NCBI RefSeq assembly: GCF_020539865.1
Contig: NZ_JAJBQV010000008.1
Span: 22,415-86,414, forward strand
Direction: 5' to 3'
Length of the DNA stretch: 64,000 nucleotides
Origin: Megasphaera elsdenii
Lineage (GTDB): Bacteria > Bacillota > Negativicutes > Veillonellales > Megasphaeraceae
The notes under the pieces are model-generated. The model worked only from the letters and a program-made list of their open reading frames with translations, had not been told where the DNA came from and searched no databases. The position numbers were made by a program, and so were the translations under genes. Shown here one piece after another: positions 1 to 9,279 of this stretch (position 1 is the stretch's first letter; each line of letters opens with the position of its first letter).

Positions 1-66
1 CGCACCGTTCTTATCTTCTAAAAAGACAAAGTCATTGCCTAAGCCGTGCATTTTTACGAATTTCAT
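1..66 (-). CDS. dapF: Diaminopimelate epimerase, N-terminal 22 codons (partial)
   Basis: The reverse strand starts at ATG (66) and runs off the left edge. The 22 visible residues begin MKFVKMHGLGNDFVF, the conserved N-terminus of DapF, which converts LL- to meso-diaminopimelate for lysine and peptidoglycan synthesis. A GGAGG ribosome site lies a few bases upstream (revcomp of 71-80). The active-site cysteines lie outside the window. The next 160 bases, up to the divergent AraC-type gene, are AT-rich and hold no gene. Confidence 0.85.
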   Translation of the reverse strand, partial: MKFVKMHGLGNDFVFLEDKNGA

Positions 67-226
67 AGTTGAGTCCTCCATAAAAAAATATCTATTTTTA
101 ATTTCATTGCTTACTTGAATCCTTACAGTTGTTATTATACAATAGCTGAAAGTGGCAAATATATGAAAATAATGCTATTTATATTGCAAATCCTGTTACA
201 AGCATATCCAGTGAGGTGAAGCAATC

Positions 227-1069
227 ATGGCTCAAAAGACAGGCTATTTAGCAGAAAAACTGAAACTCTTCCATCTCTCGGATAAGCGGCAGTGGACCTG
301 CCCTTATCACTACCACGATTTCGACAAAATCACCCTTTTTTTCCGAGGCCATGTAGCGTATGACGTGGAAGGGGCGGCTTACGACCTGAAGCCCTTCGAT
401 ATCGTCGTCATCCCGGCCGGCAGGATCCACCGCCCCATCATTTATGATGACGCCGTCTACGAACGCATCATTGCCTATATTTCCCCGTCTTATTTACAGG
501 AATACGAACGCCGCGGCTGTCCGGCCAGGCAGATATTCACACGGGAAAACGCACCGATTCTGCGCCAGCCCCAGGAAGTGGACAATTTATACAATGTATC
601 ATGCCGCCTGCGTCGAGCTTGGGCCGACATAGGGCCAGAAAGCTCGCTCTTGCAGGAAACGCTGTTTACAGAGTTCATGATTCATTTGACGCGAGCCTTG
701 CAGAAAGACAAGCTCCGCGTCGTCCAAAAAGGCCATCAGAATGAGAAGATACGACGCATCCTGGCCTATATCGAAGCCAACCTGAGTGGTGACTTGTTCA
801 TTTCCAGCCTGGCTGCTGCCTTTTTTATGAGCCCTGATTACCTCATGCATCTCTTCAAGGCCGAAACAGGCATGACTGCTGCCAGCTACATCACGACGAA
901 ACGGCTGCAAAAAGCCCGCCACCTCATGCAGGAGGGACGGGCTTTAACAGAAATCTGCTATGACTGCGGATTCACGAATTATTCGACGTTCTACCGGGCC
1001 TGGAAAAATCATTACCACACGTCACCCAAAGAAGGAATCCGTGCTTTTCCCGACAGTTTCGATGAATGA
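227..1069 (+). CDS. AraC-family transcriptional regulator with N-terminal cupin
   Basis: 280 aa. The N-terminal part (about residues 20-80) is an AraC-type cupin: CPYHYHDFDKITLF, then FDIVVIPAGRIHRP. The C-terminal 100 residues carry the paired HTH motifs of the family (around MSPDYLMHLFKAETGM and ICYDCGFTNYSTFYRAWKNH). It probably senses a small metabolite through the cupin and regulates a nearby gene. It is divergent from dapF and convergent with aconitase, with only one base between the two stop codons. No terminator is visible there, so the two transcripts may overlap. The start is ATG after GAGGTGAAG. The ligand and targets cannot be read from the sequence. Confidence 0.88.
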   Translation: MAQKTGYLAEKLKLFHLSDKRQWTCPYHYHDFDKITLFFRGHVAYDVEGAAYDLKPFDIVVIPAGRIHRPIIYDDAVYERIIAYISPSYLQEYERRGCPARQIFTRENAPILRQPQEVDNLYNVSCRLRRAWADIGPESSLLQETLFTEFMIHLTRALQKDKLRVVQKGHQNEKIRRILAYIEANLSGDLFISSLAAAFFMSPDYLMHLFKAETGMTAASYITTKRLQKARHLMQEGRALTEICYDCGFTNYSTFYRAWKNHYHTSPKEGIRAFPDSFDE

Positions 1070-1070
1070 A

Positions 1071-3353
1071 TCAGCGGTTTTTATTATAATTGATGAGGCA
1101 GCCGGCTTTGACAATCTTCTTTTCATCGTCCGTCATGGGAGCGATGTACAGCGATAATTCGCGCAAGTCCTTGCCGACAACATAAGCCTTGATGGCTTTC
1201 ATGTCACCGTCAAGGGCTTTTTTGACATTCGGTACGTAGATGTAATCGCCGATTTCAAAGTCCGGTTCGCCTTCCATCTGGAAGGGCAGCATGCCCCAGT
1301 TGATGACGTTGGAACGATAGCGCTTAGTCGCGTATTCCTGACAGATGTTGGCCAAGCCGCCGAGGACACGCTGGCAGCTGGCAGCCTGTTCACGGGCTGA
1401 ACCATCGCCAGGTTTGATGCAATAAATCATGCTACCAATTTCTACGTCCTTCATAAAAACGTCGCCGAAATGAGCGCGCAAGACGGCAAAGACATCTTTC
1501 AAGGCTGGATCAACACCGGCCGGGCATTCACCGGCCAGGCGGGCCCGTTCTACTTTGTCGACGGCTTTGGCCCGGCCGACGTATTCCGGATCGCGGCGGG
1601 ACAAGGTGAATTCAGCCAGGCCCAAGGGATTGGATCGATACGACGACGTTTCGCCTGACGGAATGAGTTCGTCTGTCGTCGTGACTGGATCGAGGATTTT
1701 CGAGCAGACCTTAAGCAAGACCGAATCAGCCAAAGGTTCCATGCCCGGCCAATCTTTGATGTTCGGGCCATAGACCAAGGATGCGCCTTCATCGGCCTGA
1801 CCGAAGCCCTGGTAGACGCGGGTAGCATAAGGCTGGTCATCGTAATCGTAAGGCTTTTCGACGTAGTCGTCCATATAGCCTTCGGCCGAAGTCAAGACGC
1901 CGCCGTTGGCTGCTGTCGCGGCGATGGAACGGGCATCCATGAGAGCGACAGAAGCAAATTGGCCGTTACCCGGCTTGGAACCTTCGCGATTCGGGAAGTT
2001 ACGCGTCGTATGGCGGATACTGAAAGCGTTGTTGGCCGGCGTATCACCTGCGCCGAAGCAGGGGCCGCAGAACGCCGTCTTGAAGATGGCACCGGCTTCC
2101 AAGAGGGAAGCGACAGCGCCTTTGCGGACCAGGTCGAGGTAGACCGGCTGCGACGACGGATAGACATCAAGGGTAAAGTTGCCATTGCCGCAGGAAGCCT
2201 GTTTCAGGATGTGCGCAGCAGCCATGACATTGCTGTAGTTGCCGCCAGCACAGCCGGCGATGACACCTTGCTGGACCTGGAGTTTACCGTTCTTGATTTT
2301 ATCAGTCAAGCTGTATTTCAAATCCTTGTTGCTCATGCGGCCGTTGATGGCCTCTTCTGTTTCATGGAGGATATCTTCCAGGTTGTCATTGAGTTCATCA
2401 ATAGTAAAGGCATTGCTGGGATGCATGGGCATGGCAATCATCGGCTTAATCGTACTCAAGTCGATGTAAATCATACCGTCGTAATAGGCTACATCGGCCG
2501 GATTCAATTCTTTATAAGCATCGCCGCGGCCGTGCTGAGTCAGATAGGCCTTCGTGTCGTCATCGGTACGCCATACGGACGACAAGCACGTCGTTTCCGT
2601 CGTCATGACATCGACGCTGTTGCGGTAATCCGTCGTCATCGAGGCGACACCGGGACCGACGAATTCCATGACCTTGTTCTTGACATAGCCGTTCTTGAAG
2701 ACGGCTCCGACGATAGCGATGGCAATGTCATGAGGGCCCACAGCCGGGCTCGGTTTACCCGTCAGGTAGACGCCGACGACGCCAGGGTAGGCGATATCAT
2801 AGGTATCGCACAAAAGCTGCTTGACCAGTTCACCGCCGCCTTCGCCGACAGCCATGGTCCCTAAGGCGCCATACCGGGTATGACTGTCGGAACCAATGAT
2901 CATGCGGCCACAGCCGGCCATCTTTTCACGCATGTACTGATGAATGACGGCGACATGGGGCGGTACGAAGATGCCACCGTATTTCTTAGCTGCTGACAAA
3001 CCGAAGACGTGGTCATCTTCATTGATGGTACCGCCGACGGCACAAAGTGAATTATGACAATTCGTCAACACGTAGGGCAGAGGAAATTTTTCCATTCCCG
3101 ATGCCTTAGCCGTCTGAATGATGCCGACAAAGGTAATGTCATGAGAAGCCATGGCATCGAACTTGATTTTCAAGTGTTCCATGGACTCTGATGTATTGTG
3201 ATTTTTCAAGATAGAATAGGCGATAGTCCCTTTCCGCCCTTCTGCTTTCGAAATAGTCTTGCCTGTGAGCTGTCTGAGTTTGGCTGTATCCTGTTCCGGC
3301 ACGATGTCCGTCCCGTTGACAAGATATGCACCTCCATCATATAACTGAATCAT
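1071..3353 (-). CDS. acn: Aconitate hydratase (aconitase family)
   Basis: 760 aa from the ATG of MIQLYDGG, chosen because AAGGAGG lies 8-9 bases upstream; a longer reading frame extends to 3452 without a ribosome site. It isomerises citrate to isocitrate with a [4Fe-4S] cluster. Expected cluster ligands are Cys368 ([11 protein letters not shown]) and Cys429/Cys432 ([10 protein letters not shown]), and the substrate motif [12 protein letters not shown] is near residue 155. The form resembles the YbhJ-like branch of the family rather than classical AcnA, so a related hydratase is possible. The divergent citrate synthase-isocitrate dehydrogenase pair supports a role in the oxidative route from citrate to 2-oxoglutarate. 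Confidence 0.85.
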   Translation of the reverse strand: MIQLYDGGAYLVNGTDIVPEQDTAKLRQLTGKTISKAEGRKGTIAYSILKNHNTSESMEHLKIKFDAMASHDITFVGIIQTAKASGMEKFPLPYVLTNCHNSLCAVGGTINEDDHVFGLSAAKKYGGIFVPPHVAVIHQYMREKMAGCGRMIIGSDSHTRYGALGTMAVGEGGGELVKQLLCDTYDIAYPGVVGVYLTGKPSPAVGPHDIAIAIVGAVFKNGYVKNKVMEFVGPGVASMTTDYRNSVDVMTTETTCLSSVWRTDDDTKAYLTQHGRGDAYKELNPADVAYYDGMIYIDLSTIKPMIAMPMHPSNAFTIDELNDNLEDILHETEEAINGRMSNKDLKYSLTDKIKNGKLQVQQGVIAGCAGGNYSNVMAAAHILKQASCGNGNFTLDVYPSSQPVYLDLVRKGAVASLLEAGAIFKTAFCGPCFGAGDTPANNAFSIRHTTRNFPNREGSKPGNGQFASVALMDARSIAATAANGGVLTSAEGYMDDYVEKPYDYDDQPYATRVYQGFGQADEGASLVYGPNIKDWPGMEPLADSVLLKVCSKILDPVTTTDELIPSGETSSYRSNPLGLAEFTLSRRDPEYVGRAKAVDKVERARLAGECPAGVDPALKDVFAVLRAHFGDVFMKDVEIGSMIYCIKPGDGSAREQAASCQRVLGGLANICQEYATKRYRSNVINWGMLPFQMEGEPDFEIGDYIYVPNVKKALDGDMKAIKAYVVGKDLRELSLYIAPMTDDEKKIVKAGCLINYNKNR

Positions 3354-3399
3354 TCCAAGCCCTCCTTTGTCATCGCCAGCCTGGGCGATGGCTTTTCTC

Positions 3400-3431
3400 A
3401 TTGTGAAAATATAGTAATTCGTTTTCACAAT
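3400..3431. promoter_or_regulatory. 10-bp perfect inverted repeat in the acn leader
   Basis: ATTGTGAAAA (3400-3409) and TTTTCACAAT (3422-3431) form a perfect inverted repeat with 12 bases between arms. It lies about 50 bases upstream of the acn start in the 323-bp divergent acn/citrate synthase region. A second small hairpin (CATCGCC...GGCGATG, 3371-3390) lies between it and the ribosome site. An operator is the simplest reading; the regulator is unknown. Confidence 0.45.
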
Positions 3432-3522
3432 ATAAAATTTTAAGCGTTTCAATAAATATTATATCATAATTAAAACGCCTATGGCTACCCTTAAAACGTT
3501 TTACAATTTACGCGATTTTTAT

Positions 3523-3550
3523 TTTACTTTCTCCATAATTATGCTATAAT
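3523..3550 (+). promoter_or_regulatory. Putative sigma-70 promoter for the citrate synthase operon
   Basis: TTTACT (3523-3528), a 16-base spacer and TATAAT (3545-3550) lie in an AT-rich stretch about 130 bases upstream of the chosen citrate synthase start. The -10 is perfect and the -35 weak. Confidence 0.45.
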
Positions 3551-3676
3551 AATTTATACTTTGCAGGAATACACTAAAAATTATTCTCAAAATAAAATTT
3601 ATGAATATTCATGGATAACCGATATTTTATAAGTTATTCTTCCATATTCATACTTGCAGGAAAGAGAGGGATCACA

Positions 3677-5020
3677 TTGGACAAAAATATTTACTTAGCC
3701 CAGTTTTACGGCAAGTCACAAAACTACACACAGATTCCCCGCGAATGGTTCTCCAAGTACGGCGTAAAGCGCGGCCTGCGCAATGAAGACCACACCGGCG
3801 TCCTCGTCGGCCTGACCCGCATTGCCGATGTCGTCGGTTACCAGCGTGACGAAAAAGGCCAAAAAGTCGATTGCGACGGCGTCTTGTACTATCGCGGCAT
3901 CGACATTCGTGAGCTGGCCAAAGTCGAAAACTATCAAGGTTACTTATACGAAGAAGCCAGCTTTCTCCTCCTCTTCGGCTACTTGCCGACAGAAGATGAA
4001 TTGAATGCCTTCTGCAAGGTCTTACAAAACGGCTATGATCTGCCCGATGATTTTTTGGAAATGAACCTCCTGCGTCTGCCTGGCAAGAACTTGATGAATA
4101 AATTGCAGCACGCCTTGCTGACGCTCTATAATTACGACCCTGACCCGGACAATACCGATGTCTATCAGACCCTGCGCAAGGGCCTGAATATCATGAGCAA
4201 GCTGCCGTCCATCGCCGTCTATGCCTATATGTCCAAGGTCCATTATTACAATCGCAAGAGCCTGGTCATCCACTATCCCCGCAAGGATTATTCGACGGCA
4301 GAGAATATCCTTTCCATGCTGCGGCCGGATAGTAAATTCACGCCGCAAGAAGCACAACTACTAGACCTTCTCTTGTTCCTCCATGCCGACCACGGCGGCG
4401 GCACGAACTCGACGTTCACCAATATTGTCGTCTCGTCTACGGATACGGACCTCTATTCCAGCATGGCCAGCTCTGTCGGCGCCCTCAAGGGGCCGCGCCA
4501 CGGCGGCGCCAATATCCGCGTCTCCTTGATGATGGAACAAATCATCGACGCCATCGGCATCAAGGCTACGGATGAACAAATCGTCGACGTCATCCACCAG
4601 ATACTCAATAAGAAATTTAAAGGCTGTCACGATGGCCTGGTCTACGGCTTCGGCCACGCCGTCTACACCTTGTCGGACCCGCGCGCTGAAATCATGCGCC
4701 ATTACTGCGGCATCCTGGCTAGGGAAAAAGGCATGACCGACGTCTTCCGCTTCTACAACCGCTTTGAAAAGCTGGCCATGAAGACCTTGAAAGAAGAAAA
4801 GGGCGTCAATATGTGCAGCAACGTCGATTATTACAGCGGCTTCGCCTATAACATGCTGGGTATTCCGCGCGACCTCTACACGCCGCTCTTCGTCATCAGC
4901 CGTATGATCGGCTGGCTGGCCCATAACATTGAACACAAACTGTACGACAACCGCATCGTCCGTCCGGCAGCAAAATACGTCGGCGACCTGATGGATTATA
5001 TTCCCAGAAAGGACAGATAA
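3677..5020 (+). CDS. gltA: Citrate synthase
   Basis: 447 aa if translation starts at TTG 3677, which has a GAGAGGG ribosome site six bases upstream. An in-frame ATG at 3611 would add 22 residues but has no ribosome site. It condenses oxaloacetate and acetyl-CoA. Family motifs are visible: DGVLYYRGIDIRELA near the N-terminus, the catalytic His regions LFLHADHGGGTNSTFT and GFGHAVYTLSDPRAEI, and the CoA loop GPRHGGANIR. It belongs to the divergent citrate synthase type with HADHGGG instead of the usual HADHE. The next gene begins three bases after its stop, so the two are cotranscribed. Confidence 0.88.
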   Translation: MDKNIYLAQFYGKSQNYTQIPREWFSKYGVKRGLRNEDHTGVLVGLTRIADVVGYQRDEKGQKVDCDGVLYYRGIDIRELAKVENYQGYLYEEASFLLLFGYLPTEDELNAFCKVLQNGYDLPDDFLEMNLLRLPGKNLMNKLQHALLTLYNYDPDPDNTDVYQTLRKGLNIMSKLPSIAVYAYMSKVHYYNRKSLVIHYPRKDYSTAENILSMLRPDSKFTPQEAQLLDLLLFLHADHGGGTNSTFTNIVVSSTDTDLYSSMASSVGALKGPRHGGANIRVSLMMEQIIDAIGIKATDEQIVDVIHQILNKKFKGCHDGLVYGFGHAVYTLSDPRAEIMRHYCGILAREKGMTDVFRFYNRFEKLAMKTLKEEKGVNMCSNVDYYSGFAYNMLGIPRDLYTPLFVISRMIGWLAHNIEHKLYDNRIVRPAAKYVGDLMDYIPRKDR

Positions 5021-5023
5021 ATC

Positions 5024-6019
5024 ATGAAGACAATTACTGTATTCAAAGGCGATGGCATCGGCCCGGAAATCACCGACGCTGTCCTGCAAATCCTCGACGC
5101 TGCCAAAGCGCCCCTTTCCTATGAATGTTTCAACGTCGGCGCTGCTGAATATGAACGTCACGGCGCCCTTATCCCGGATGACGCCTTTGCTTCTTTTGAA
5201 AAGACCCATCTCCTGCTGAAATCGCCAATCACCACGCCTATCGGCAAGGGGTTCCGTTCGCTCAACGTCACGCTGCGCAAAAAATACGACCTCTATGCCA
5301 ATATCCGTCCGGCCAAATCGAATACAGCTGTCAAGACGCCTTTCCCGAACGTCGATATCGTCACCTTCCGGGAAAACACAGAAGACCTGTACATCGGCGT
5401 CGAATACAAGATGAATGAAGATACGGTACACGCCATCAAACTCATTACCCGGAAAGCCAGTGAACGCATTATCCGTGCTGCTTTCGACTATGCCATAGCC
5501 CATGGCCGCAAAAAAGTCACTTGTGTCCACAAGGCCAACATCCTCAAGATGAGCGACGGCTTGTTCCTCGACATCTTCCACACTATCGCCAAGGACTATC
5601 CGCAAATCGAAAGTGATGACAAAATCGTCGACAACACATGCATGCAAATGGTCATGCGGCCTGAACAGTTCGATATCATCGTCACGCCCAACCTCTACGG
5701 CGATATCTTATCCGACTTGACCAGCGGCCTCATTGGCGGCCTGGGCCTGCTTCCATCCATGAACGTCGGCGACGACTATGCCATGTTTGAAGCTGTCCAC
5801 GGCAGTGCTCCGGATATTGCCGGCAAACACATCGCCAATCCGACGGCCCTTTTGTGGTCGGCTTGCATGCTCCTAGAGTACATCGGCGAAACGGCTATTG
5901 CCGCCAAAATCCACAAAGCCGTCGACGAAGTCTTAGCAGAAAAACAGCACTTGACACCTGACCTTGGCGGCAGTGCTACGACGGAAGAATATCGCGACGC
6001 CGTCATTGCCAAACTGTAA
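5024..6019 (+). CDS. icd: Isocitrate dehydrogenase (NAD-type), IDH/IPMDH family
   Basis: 331 aa, short form. It oxidatively decarboxylates isocitrate to 2-oxoglutarate. Diagnostic segments: KGDGIGPEI at the N-terminus, RSLNVTLRKKYDLYANIRP (the Ser of the isocitrate site and Arg ligands), FRENTEDLYIGVEY, the metal-binding NLYGDILSDL and the cofactor loop HGSAPDIAGKHIANPTA. These favour isocitrate over isopropylmalate, tartrate or homoisocitrate, although the family is hard to split by eye. It lies 3 bases behind citrate synthase and opposite acn, giving the full citrate-to-2-oxoglutarate branch, probably for glutamate synthesis in a fermenter. Confidence 0.85.
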   Translation: MKTITVFKGDGIGPEITDAVLQILDAAKAPLSYECFNVGAAEYERHGALIPDDAFASFEKTHLLLKSPITTPIGKGFRSLNVTLRKKYDLYANIRPAKSNTAVKTPFPNVDIVTFRENTEDLYIGVEYKMNEDTVHAIKLITRKASERIIRAAFDYAIAHGRKKVTCVHKANILKMSDGLFLDIFHTIAKDYPQIESDDKIVDNTCMQMVMRPEQFDIIVTPNLYGDILSDLTSGLIGGLGLLPSMNVGDDYAMFEAVHGSAPDIAGKHIANPTALLWSACMLLEYIGETAIAAKIHKAVDEVLAEKQHLTPDLGGSATTEEYRDAVIAKL

Positions 6020-6037
6020 GCTCAAGGGAGATATTCT

Positions 6038-6994
6038 ATGAAGATTACCGTCTTAGGTTGCGGACGCTGGGGCAGTTTCCACGCCTGGTACGCCGACCAC
6101 ATCGGCCATGACGTTACCTTGTGGGGCCGTCCCGATTCACAGCACTTGCAGGAACTTTTAGAGACCCGGAAGAACGAATACCTGAGCCTGCCCGCTTCGG
6201 TGACCTTGACTTCGGACCTGAAGGCCGCCCTAGCCGCTGCCGATATCTGCATCATCTCCATCAGCGCCCAGCAGTTGCGCTCCTTTGCCCGTCAACTGAA
6301 AGCCGCCTTTGATACGTCGCTGCCTTTTGTCCTGGCCATGAAAGGCCTGGAAGAAGGGAGCGGCAAACGCTTGACAACGGTCATGGCCGAAGAACTCGGA
6401 CCGGCTGTACGCACAGCCGTCTGGGTCGGTCCGGGCCACGTCCAAGATTTCATCAGTGGCATGCCTAACTGCATGGTCATCGCTTCGGCCGATGAAGGAC
6501 TGACCCATTTCTTAGTCGACACCTTCACGAGTCCCCTTATCCGCTTCTACTATGGCCAGGACCTGTTAGGCATCGAAATCGGCGCTGCCGCCAAAAACGT
6601 CATGGGCATTGCCGCCGGTATGCTCGACGGCGCCCATCTGACCAGCTTGAAAGGGGCTCTCATGGCCCGCGGCGCCCACGAACTATCGGTCTTAGTTTCC
6701 GCCATGGGCGGACAGGCCATGACTGTCTACGGCCTGAGTCACCTCGGCGACTATGAAGCGACCCTCTTTTCCCTGCACAGCAATAATCGCCGTTTTGGCC
6801 AGGACTTCATCGAAGGCAGGCCTTTCAAAAAACTGGCCGAAGGCGTCAGTACGACAGAGGCTCTCCTCGACTTATCGCGAAAATACGGCGTAGAACTGCC
6901 TATTACCTCAGCCGTCCATGCCATCATCAAAGAAAAAAAGGACCCTCATGAGGTCCTGAAAAATCTCTTTCTCCGCTCCACGAAGAGCGAGTAA
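6038..6994 (+). CDS. gpsA: NAD(P)-dependent glycerol-3-phosphate dehydrogenase
   Basis: 318 aa. It reduces dihydroxyacetone phosphate to sn-glycerol-3-phosphate for phospholipid synthesis. The N-terminal Rossmann motif is VLGCGRWGSFHAW. The family signature includes LAMKGLEEGSGKRL, the catalytic Lys in GIEIGAAAKNVMGIAAGM, and SNNRRFGQDFIEG near the C-terminus. It starts 18 bases after icd with AAGGGAGA upstream and so is probably third in the operon, which ends in a strong terminator at its stop codon. The pairing with citrate synthase and icd is not a known functional unit. Confidence 0.92.
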   Translation: MKITVLGCGRWGSFHAWYADHIGHDVTLWGRPDSQHLQELLETRKNEYLSLPASVTLTSDLKAALAAADICIISISAQQLRSFARQLKAAFDTSLPFVLAMKGLEEGSGKRLTTVMAEELGPAVRTAVWVGPGHVQDFISGMPNCMVIASADEGLTHFLVDTFTSPLIRFYYGQDLLGIEIGAAAKNVMGIAAGMLDGAHLTSLKGALMARGAHELSVLVSAMGGQAMTVYGLSHLGDYEATLFSLHSNNRRFGQDFIEGRPFKKLAEGVSTTEALLDLSRKYGVELPITSAVHAIIKEKKDPHEVLKNLFLRSTKSE

Positions 6995-7027
6995 AAAGAG
7001 GCTGTCTAATGCGGCAGCCTCTTTTTT
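6993..7027. terminator. Intrinsic terminator after gpsA (GCTGTC family)
   Basis: AAAGAGGCTGTC-TAATGC-GGCAGCCTCTTTTTT is a 12-bp stem with a 6-base loop and a T run. The reverse strand also ends in a T run, so it may also stop the budA transcript arriving from the right. Confidence 0.85.
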
Positions 7028-7030
7028 ACG

Positions 7031-7109
7031 CTGTAGGGGCTGCCACATGGACACCCCGTTGGAAATCACACATATTCCGAAGCGGGCGCCCCACGTGGTC
7101 GCCCTACAG
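7031..7109. repeat. Palindromic intergenic repeat, family A (GTAGGGGC type)
   Basis: The arm starting CTGTAGGGGCTGCCACATGG is an imperfect inverted copy, over about 34 bases, of the arm ending GGTCGCCCTACAG; roughly ten bases separate them. Related sequence occurs at 39906-40006, with fragments near 45372 and 50163. It has no coding capacity and looks like a miniature inverted-repeat element or REP-like unit. Confidence 0.6.
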
Positions 7110-7116
7110 GTACCAA

Positions 7117-7848
7117 TTATTTTCCCTGTTCGATCTGTTTGATTTCTTCCTGCGAAGCAGCCGTCAAATCTCCCCGTTCAAACTGCTCGTTATGAGGCAT
7201 GTCGAGGATAAAACGGTCTGCCTTGTTGAAGATGACCTTACCCGTTTCCAATTCCAGGTCAAAGACGTGACCGCCTTTTTTCCGGTCCGCTGAAATAAAG
7301 TGAGAATGCCAGCCCGACGTATTGACGCCGCTCAAATAGTCGGGAATGTAAATTCCGATGAGGCTGCCGTCAATATTTTCAAAGGTAAACCGGCGTTCAT
7401 CCGTTTCCAGGACTTTGGCAAAAGGCTTATAAGGCTCTTGCTGCTCTAGTTCGGTCCGGGCCGACACGCGGCAGAAATGACCGTCGATGCGGACGATATA
7501 GACGTCGTTAATGCCTAGTCGGTGGACATGTTCCGTCATGATTTCTTTCAAAGCTTCAATCGAAGGCTGGCGTTTTAGCAAGACCGGTTTCTGTCCCCGC
7601 AGCCACGTCACCGTCGCAAAAGGCGTCGTATCCGTCATGGCCGCTTCCATTGCCGAACCATCGCCTAAGACGCGGTAAGCGTGGCCGTCGATGACGATGA
7701 GTTCACCCCCTACAGCATGAAAGGTCCCCAGCCCTGTATCGCCATGAGTCAACAGGGTTTCCATATCTGTACTGCCGTAATAGTTGCCACGGGCCAAGGC
7801 CGGCAGCGTAGATACCTGGTAAATTGCCTGGCGTTCTCCCAATTCCAT
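7117..7848 (-). CDS. budA: Alpha-acetolactate decarboxylase
   Basis: 243 aa. It converts 2-acetolactate to acetoin, a neutral fermentation product. The zinc-binding signature GWHSHFISADRKKGGHVFD supplies His181, His183 and His194. The N-terminal half has GLGTFHAVGGELIVIDG, matching the family's GTF...DGE motif, and DTTPFATVTW. It is the last gene of the minus-strand series that begins at dnaA, 26 bases after the CNNM-type gene. No acetolactate synthase is adjacent, so the substrate probably comes from valine-pathway enzymes elsewhere. Confidence 0.93.
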   Translation of the reverse strand: MELGERQAIYQVSTLPALARGNYYGSTDMETLLTHGDTGLGTFHAVGGELIVIDGHAYRVLGDGSAMEAAMTDTTPFATVTWLRGQKPVLLKRQPSIEALKEIMTEHVHRLGINDVYIVRIDGHFCRVSARTELEQQEPYKPFAKVLETDERRFTFENIDGSLIGIYIPDYLSGVNTSGWHSHFISADRKKGGHVFDLELETGKVIFNKADRFILDMPHNEQFERGDLTAASQEEIKQIEQGK

Positions 7849-7874
7849 TCACTCTTCCTTTCTCAAAGACCTAA

Positions 7875-9254
7875 TTATCTATCGGCACCTTTATCCGCAT
7901 TTTCTTCGGTATCCGGTGTTTCTTTGCGAGTCACGAGTATCTTATCGACCCGCAGGTTATCCATATCCATGACTTCAAATGTGAAATTTTCCCACTCGTA
8001 CGTATCGGTTTCCCGCGGGATACGGCCGACACCATAGGTAATGAGGCCACCCAGGGTTTTATACAGATCTTCGTCTTCTTCTGGCAAATCATCTTCGATA
8101 TTGAAGAAATCTTTGAACTCTTCGATCGTCAGCAGGCCTTCCATGAGCCATTCGTTAGGGCCGCGCTGAATGATGCGGTTTGCTTCTTCTTTCTTTTCTT
8201 CTTCGCCAGCCGGCATGATACCGACCAGTTCTTCCAGGATATCGTGCAAGGTCAGGATACCACTGAAATTACCATATTCATCGAGGACAGCGACTTCGTG
8301 GACGCTGTGTTCACGGAAAACGTGAACGACTTTCATGATGTCCATCGATTCGGGAATATAAATCGGTTTGTGGACGCTCTCTTCGACGATAGACGTTAAG
8401 GAAACGGCCTTGTCTTTCCGGACAGCCGCATAGTATTTCTGGAATATTTCGCTGACAGAAATCATGCCGATGAAATCGTCCAGCGATCCCCGACCGACAG
8501 GCAGGGTATTATGGTTAAAAGCTACCAGTTCCTTCATCATCGTTTCTTCCGGATCTTCGACATCGATCCAATCGACCTGGGTCCGATTGGTCATGATATC
8601 GCCGACATCCATGTCAGCCAGGCGGAAGACGCGGTCTACCAGTTCCGGTTCCTCTTTTTCAAAGGCACCCAGTTCGACACCCTGTTCCAGGAGCAGCTTG
8701 ATTTCATCTTCCGTAACAGGCAGGACTTCCGGTTTATTAACACCCATGATTTTCGTGACGGCTGCCGTCGACCAAGACAAAATCCATACGACAGGCGTAC
8801 AGAGGATAGAAAAGTAGAGCATTGGCCGAGCCAGGAGGCAAGAGATTTTTTCCGGTTTATCGATGGCAATGCGCTTAGGCACAATTTCACCGAGGATAAT
8901 CGTCAAATAAGTAATGAAGGCGACGATTCCTGTCAGGCTGATCGTATAGGCATAGTTTTCCAATCCCGGAATCTTGGCGACGTATTTCGACAAGGGACCT
9001 GCCATTTCCGTGCCCCCGTAGACACCAGTGAGCAGACTGACCAAGGTAATGCCGAACTGGACCATGGAAAACATCTTATTCGGATTTTCACGAAGTTTCA
9101 GGACAATCGCCGCTGACTTGCTGCCTTCATCGGCCAAAGCTTCCAGCCGTGATTGATGACAGCTGACGATGGCCATTTCCAAAAGGGAAAAAACACCGTT
9201 ACCAAAAATCAACAAAATAATGACGAGAAATTGTTTTCCTAAGGAAAACTCCAC
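7875..9254 (-). CDS. CNNM/CorC-type membrane protein (DUF21-CBS-CorC_HlyC)
   Basis: 459 aa from a GTG start with AAAAGGAGAG upstream. The N-terminal DUF21 region (about residues 1-190) has four hydrophobic segments, including the family motif FSLLEMAIVSCHQSRLEALADEG. Two CBS domains follow (about 205-335; MTNRTQVDWID and HVFREHSVHEVAVLDEYGNFSGILT), then a CorC/HlyC domain to about 445. Such proteins are linked to Mg2+/Co2+ export; 'hemolysin' is a historical label. The gene sits between a secreted protein and budA in a tightly spaced series. The substrate is inferred from the family only. Confidence 0.88.
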   Translation of the reverse strand: MEFSLGKQFLVIILLIFGNGVFSLLEMAIVSCHQSRLEALADEGSKSAAIVLKLRENPNKMFSMVQFGITLVSLLTGVYGGTEMAGPLSKYVAKIPGLENYAYTISLTGIVAFITYLTIILGEIVPKRIAIDKPEKISCLLARPMLYFSILCTPVVWILSWSTAAVTKIMGVNKPEVLPVTEDEIKLLLEQGVELGAFEKEEPELVDRVFRLADMDVGDIMTNRTQVDWIDVEDPEETMMKELVAFNHNTLPVGRGSLDDFIGMISVSEIFQKYYAAVRKDKAVSLTSIVEESVHKPIYIPESMDIMKVVHVFREHSVHEVAVLDEYGNFSGILTLHDILEELVGIMPAGEEEKKEEANRIIQRGPNEWLMEGLLTIEEFKDFFNIEDDLPEEDEDLYKTLGGLITYGVGRIPRETDTYEWENFTFEVMDMDNLRVDKILVTRKETPDTEENADKGADR

Positions 9255-9279
9255 AATAAATACACTCTCCTTTTAAGGG

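Noticed and set aside
4361..5647. 428-aa reading frame opposite citrate synthase and icd
   Set aside because: Antisense to two recognised enzymes, without a start signal or family features. The same applies to the 401-aa frame opposite purA (48701-49906).
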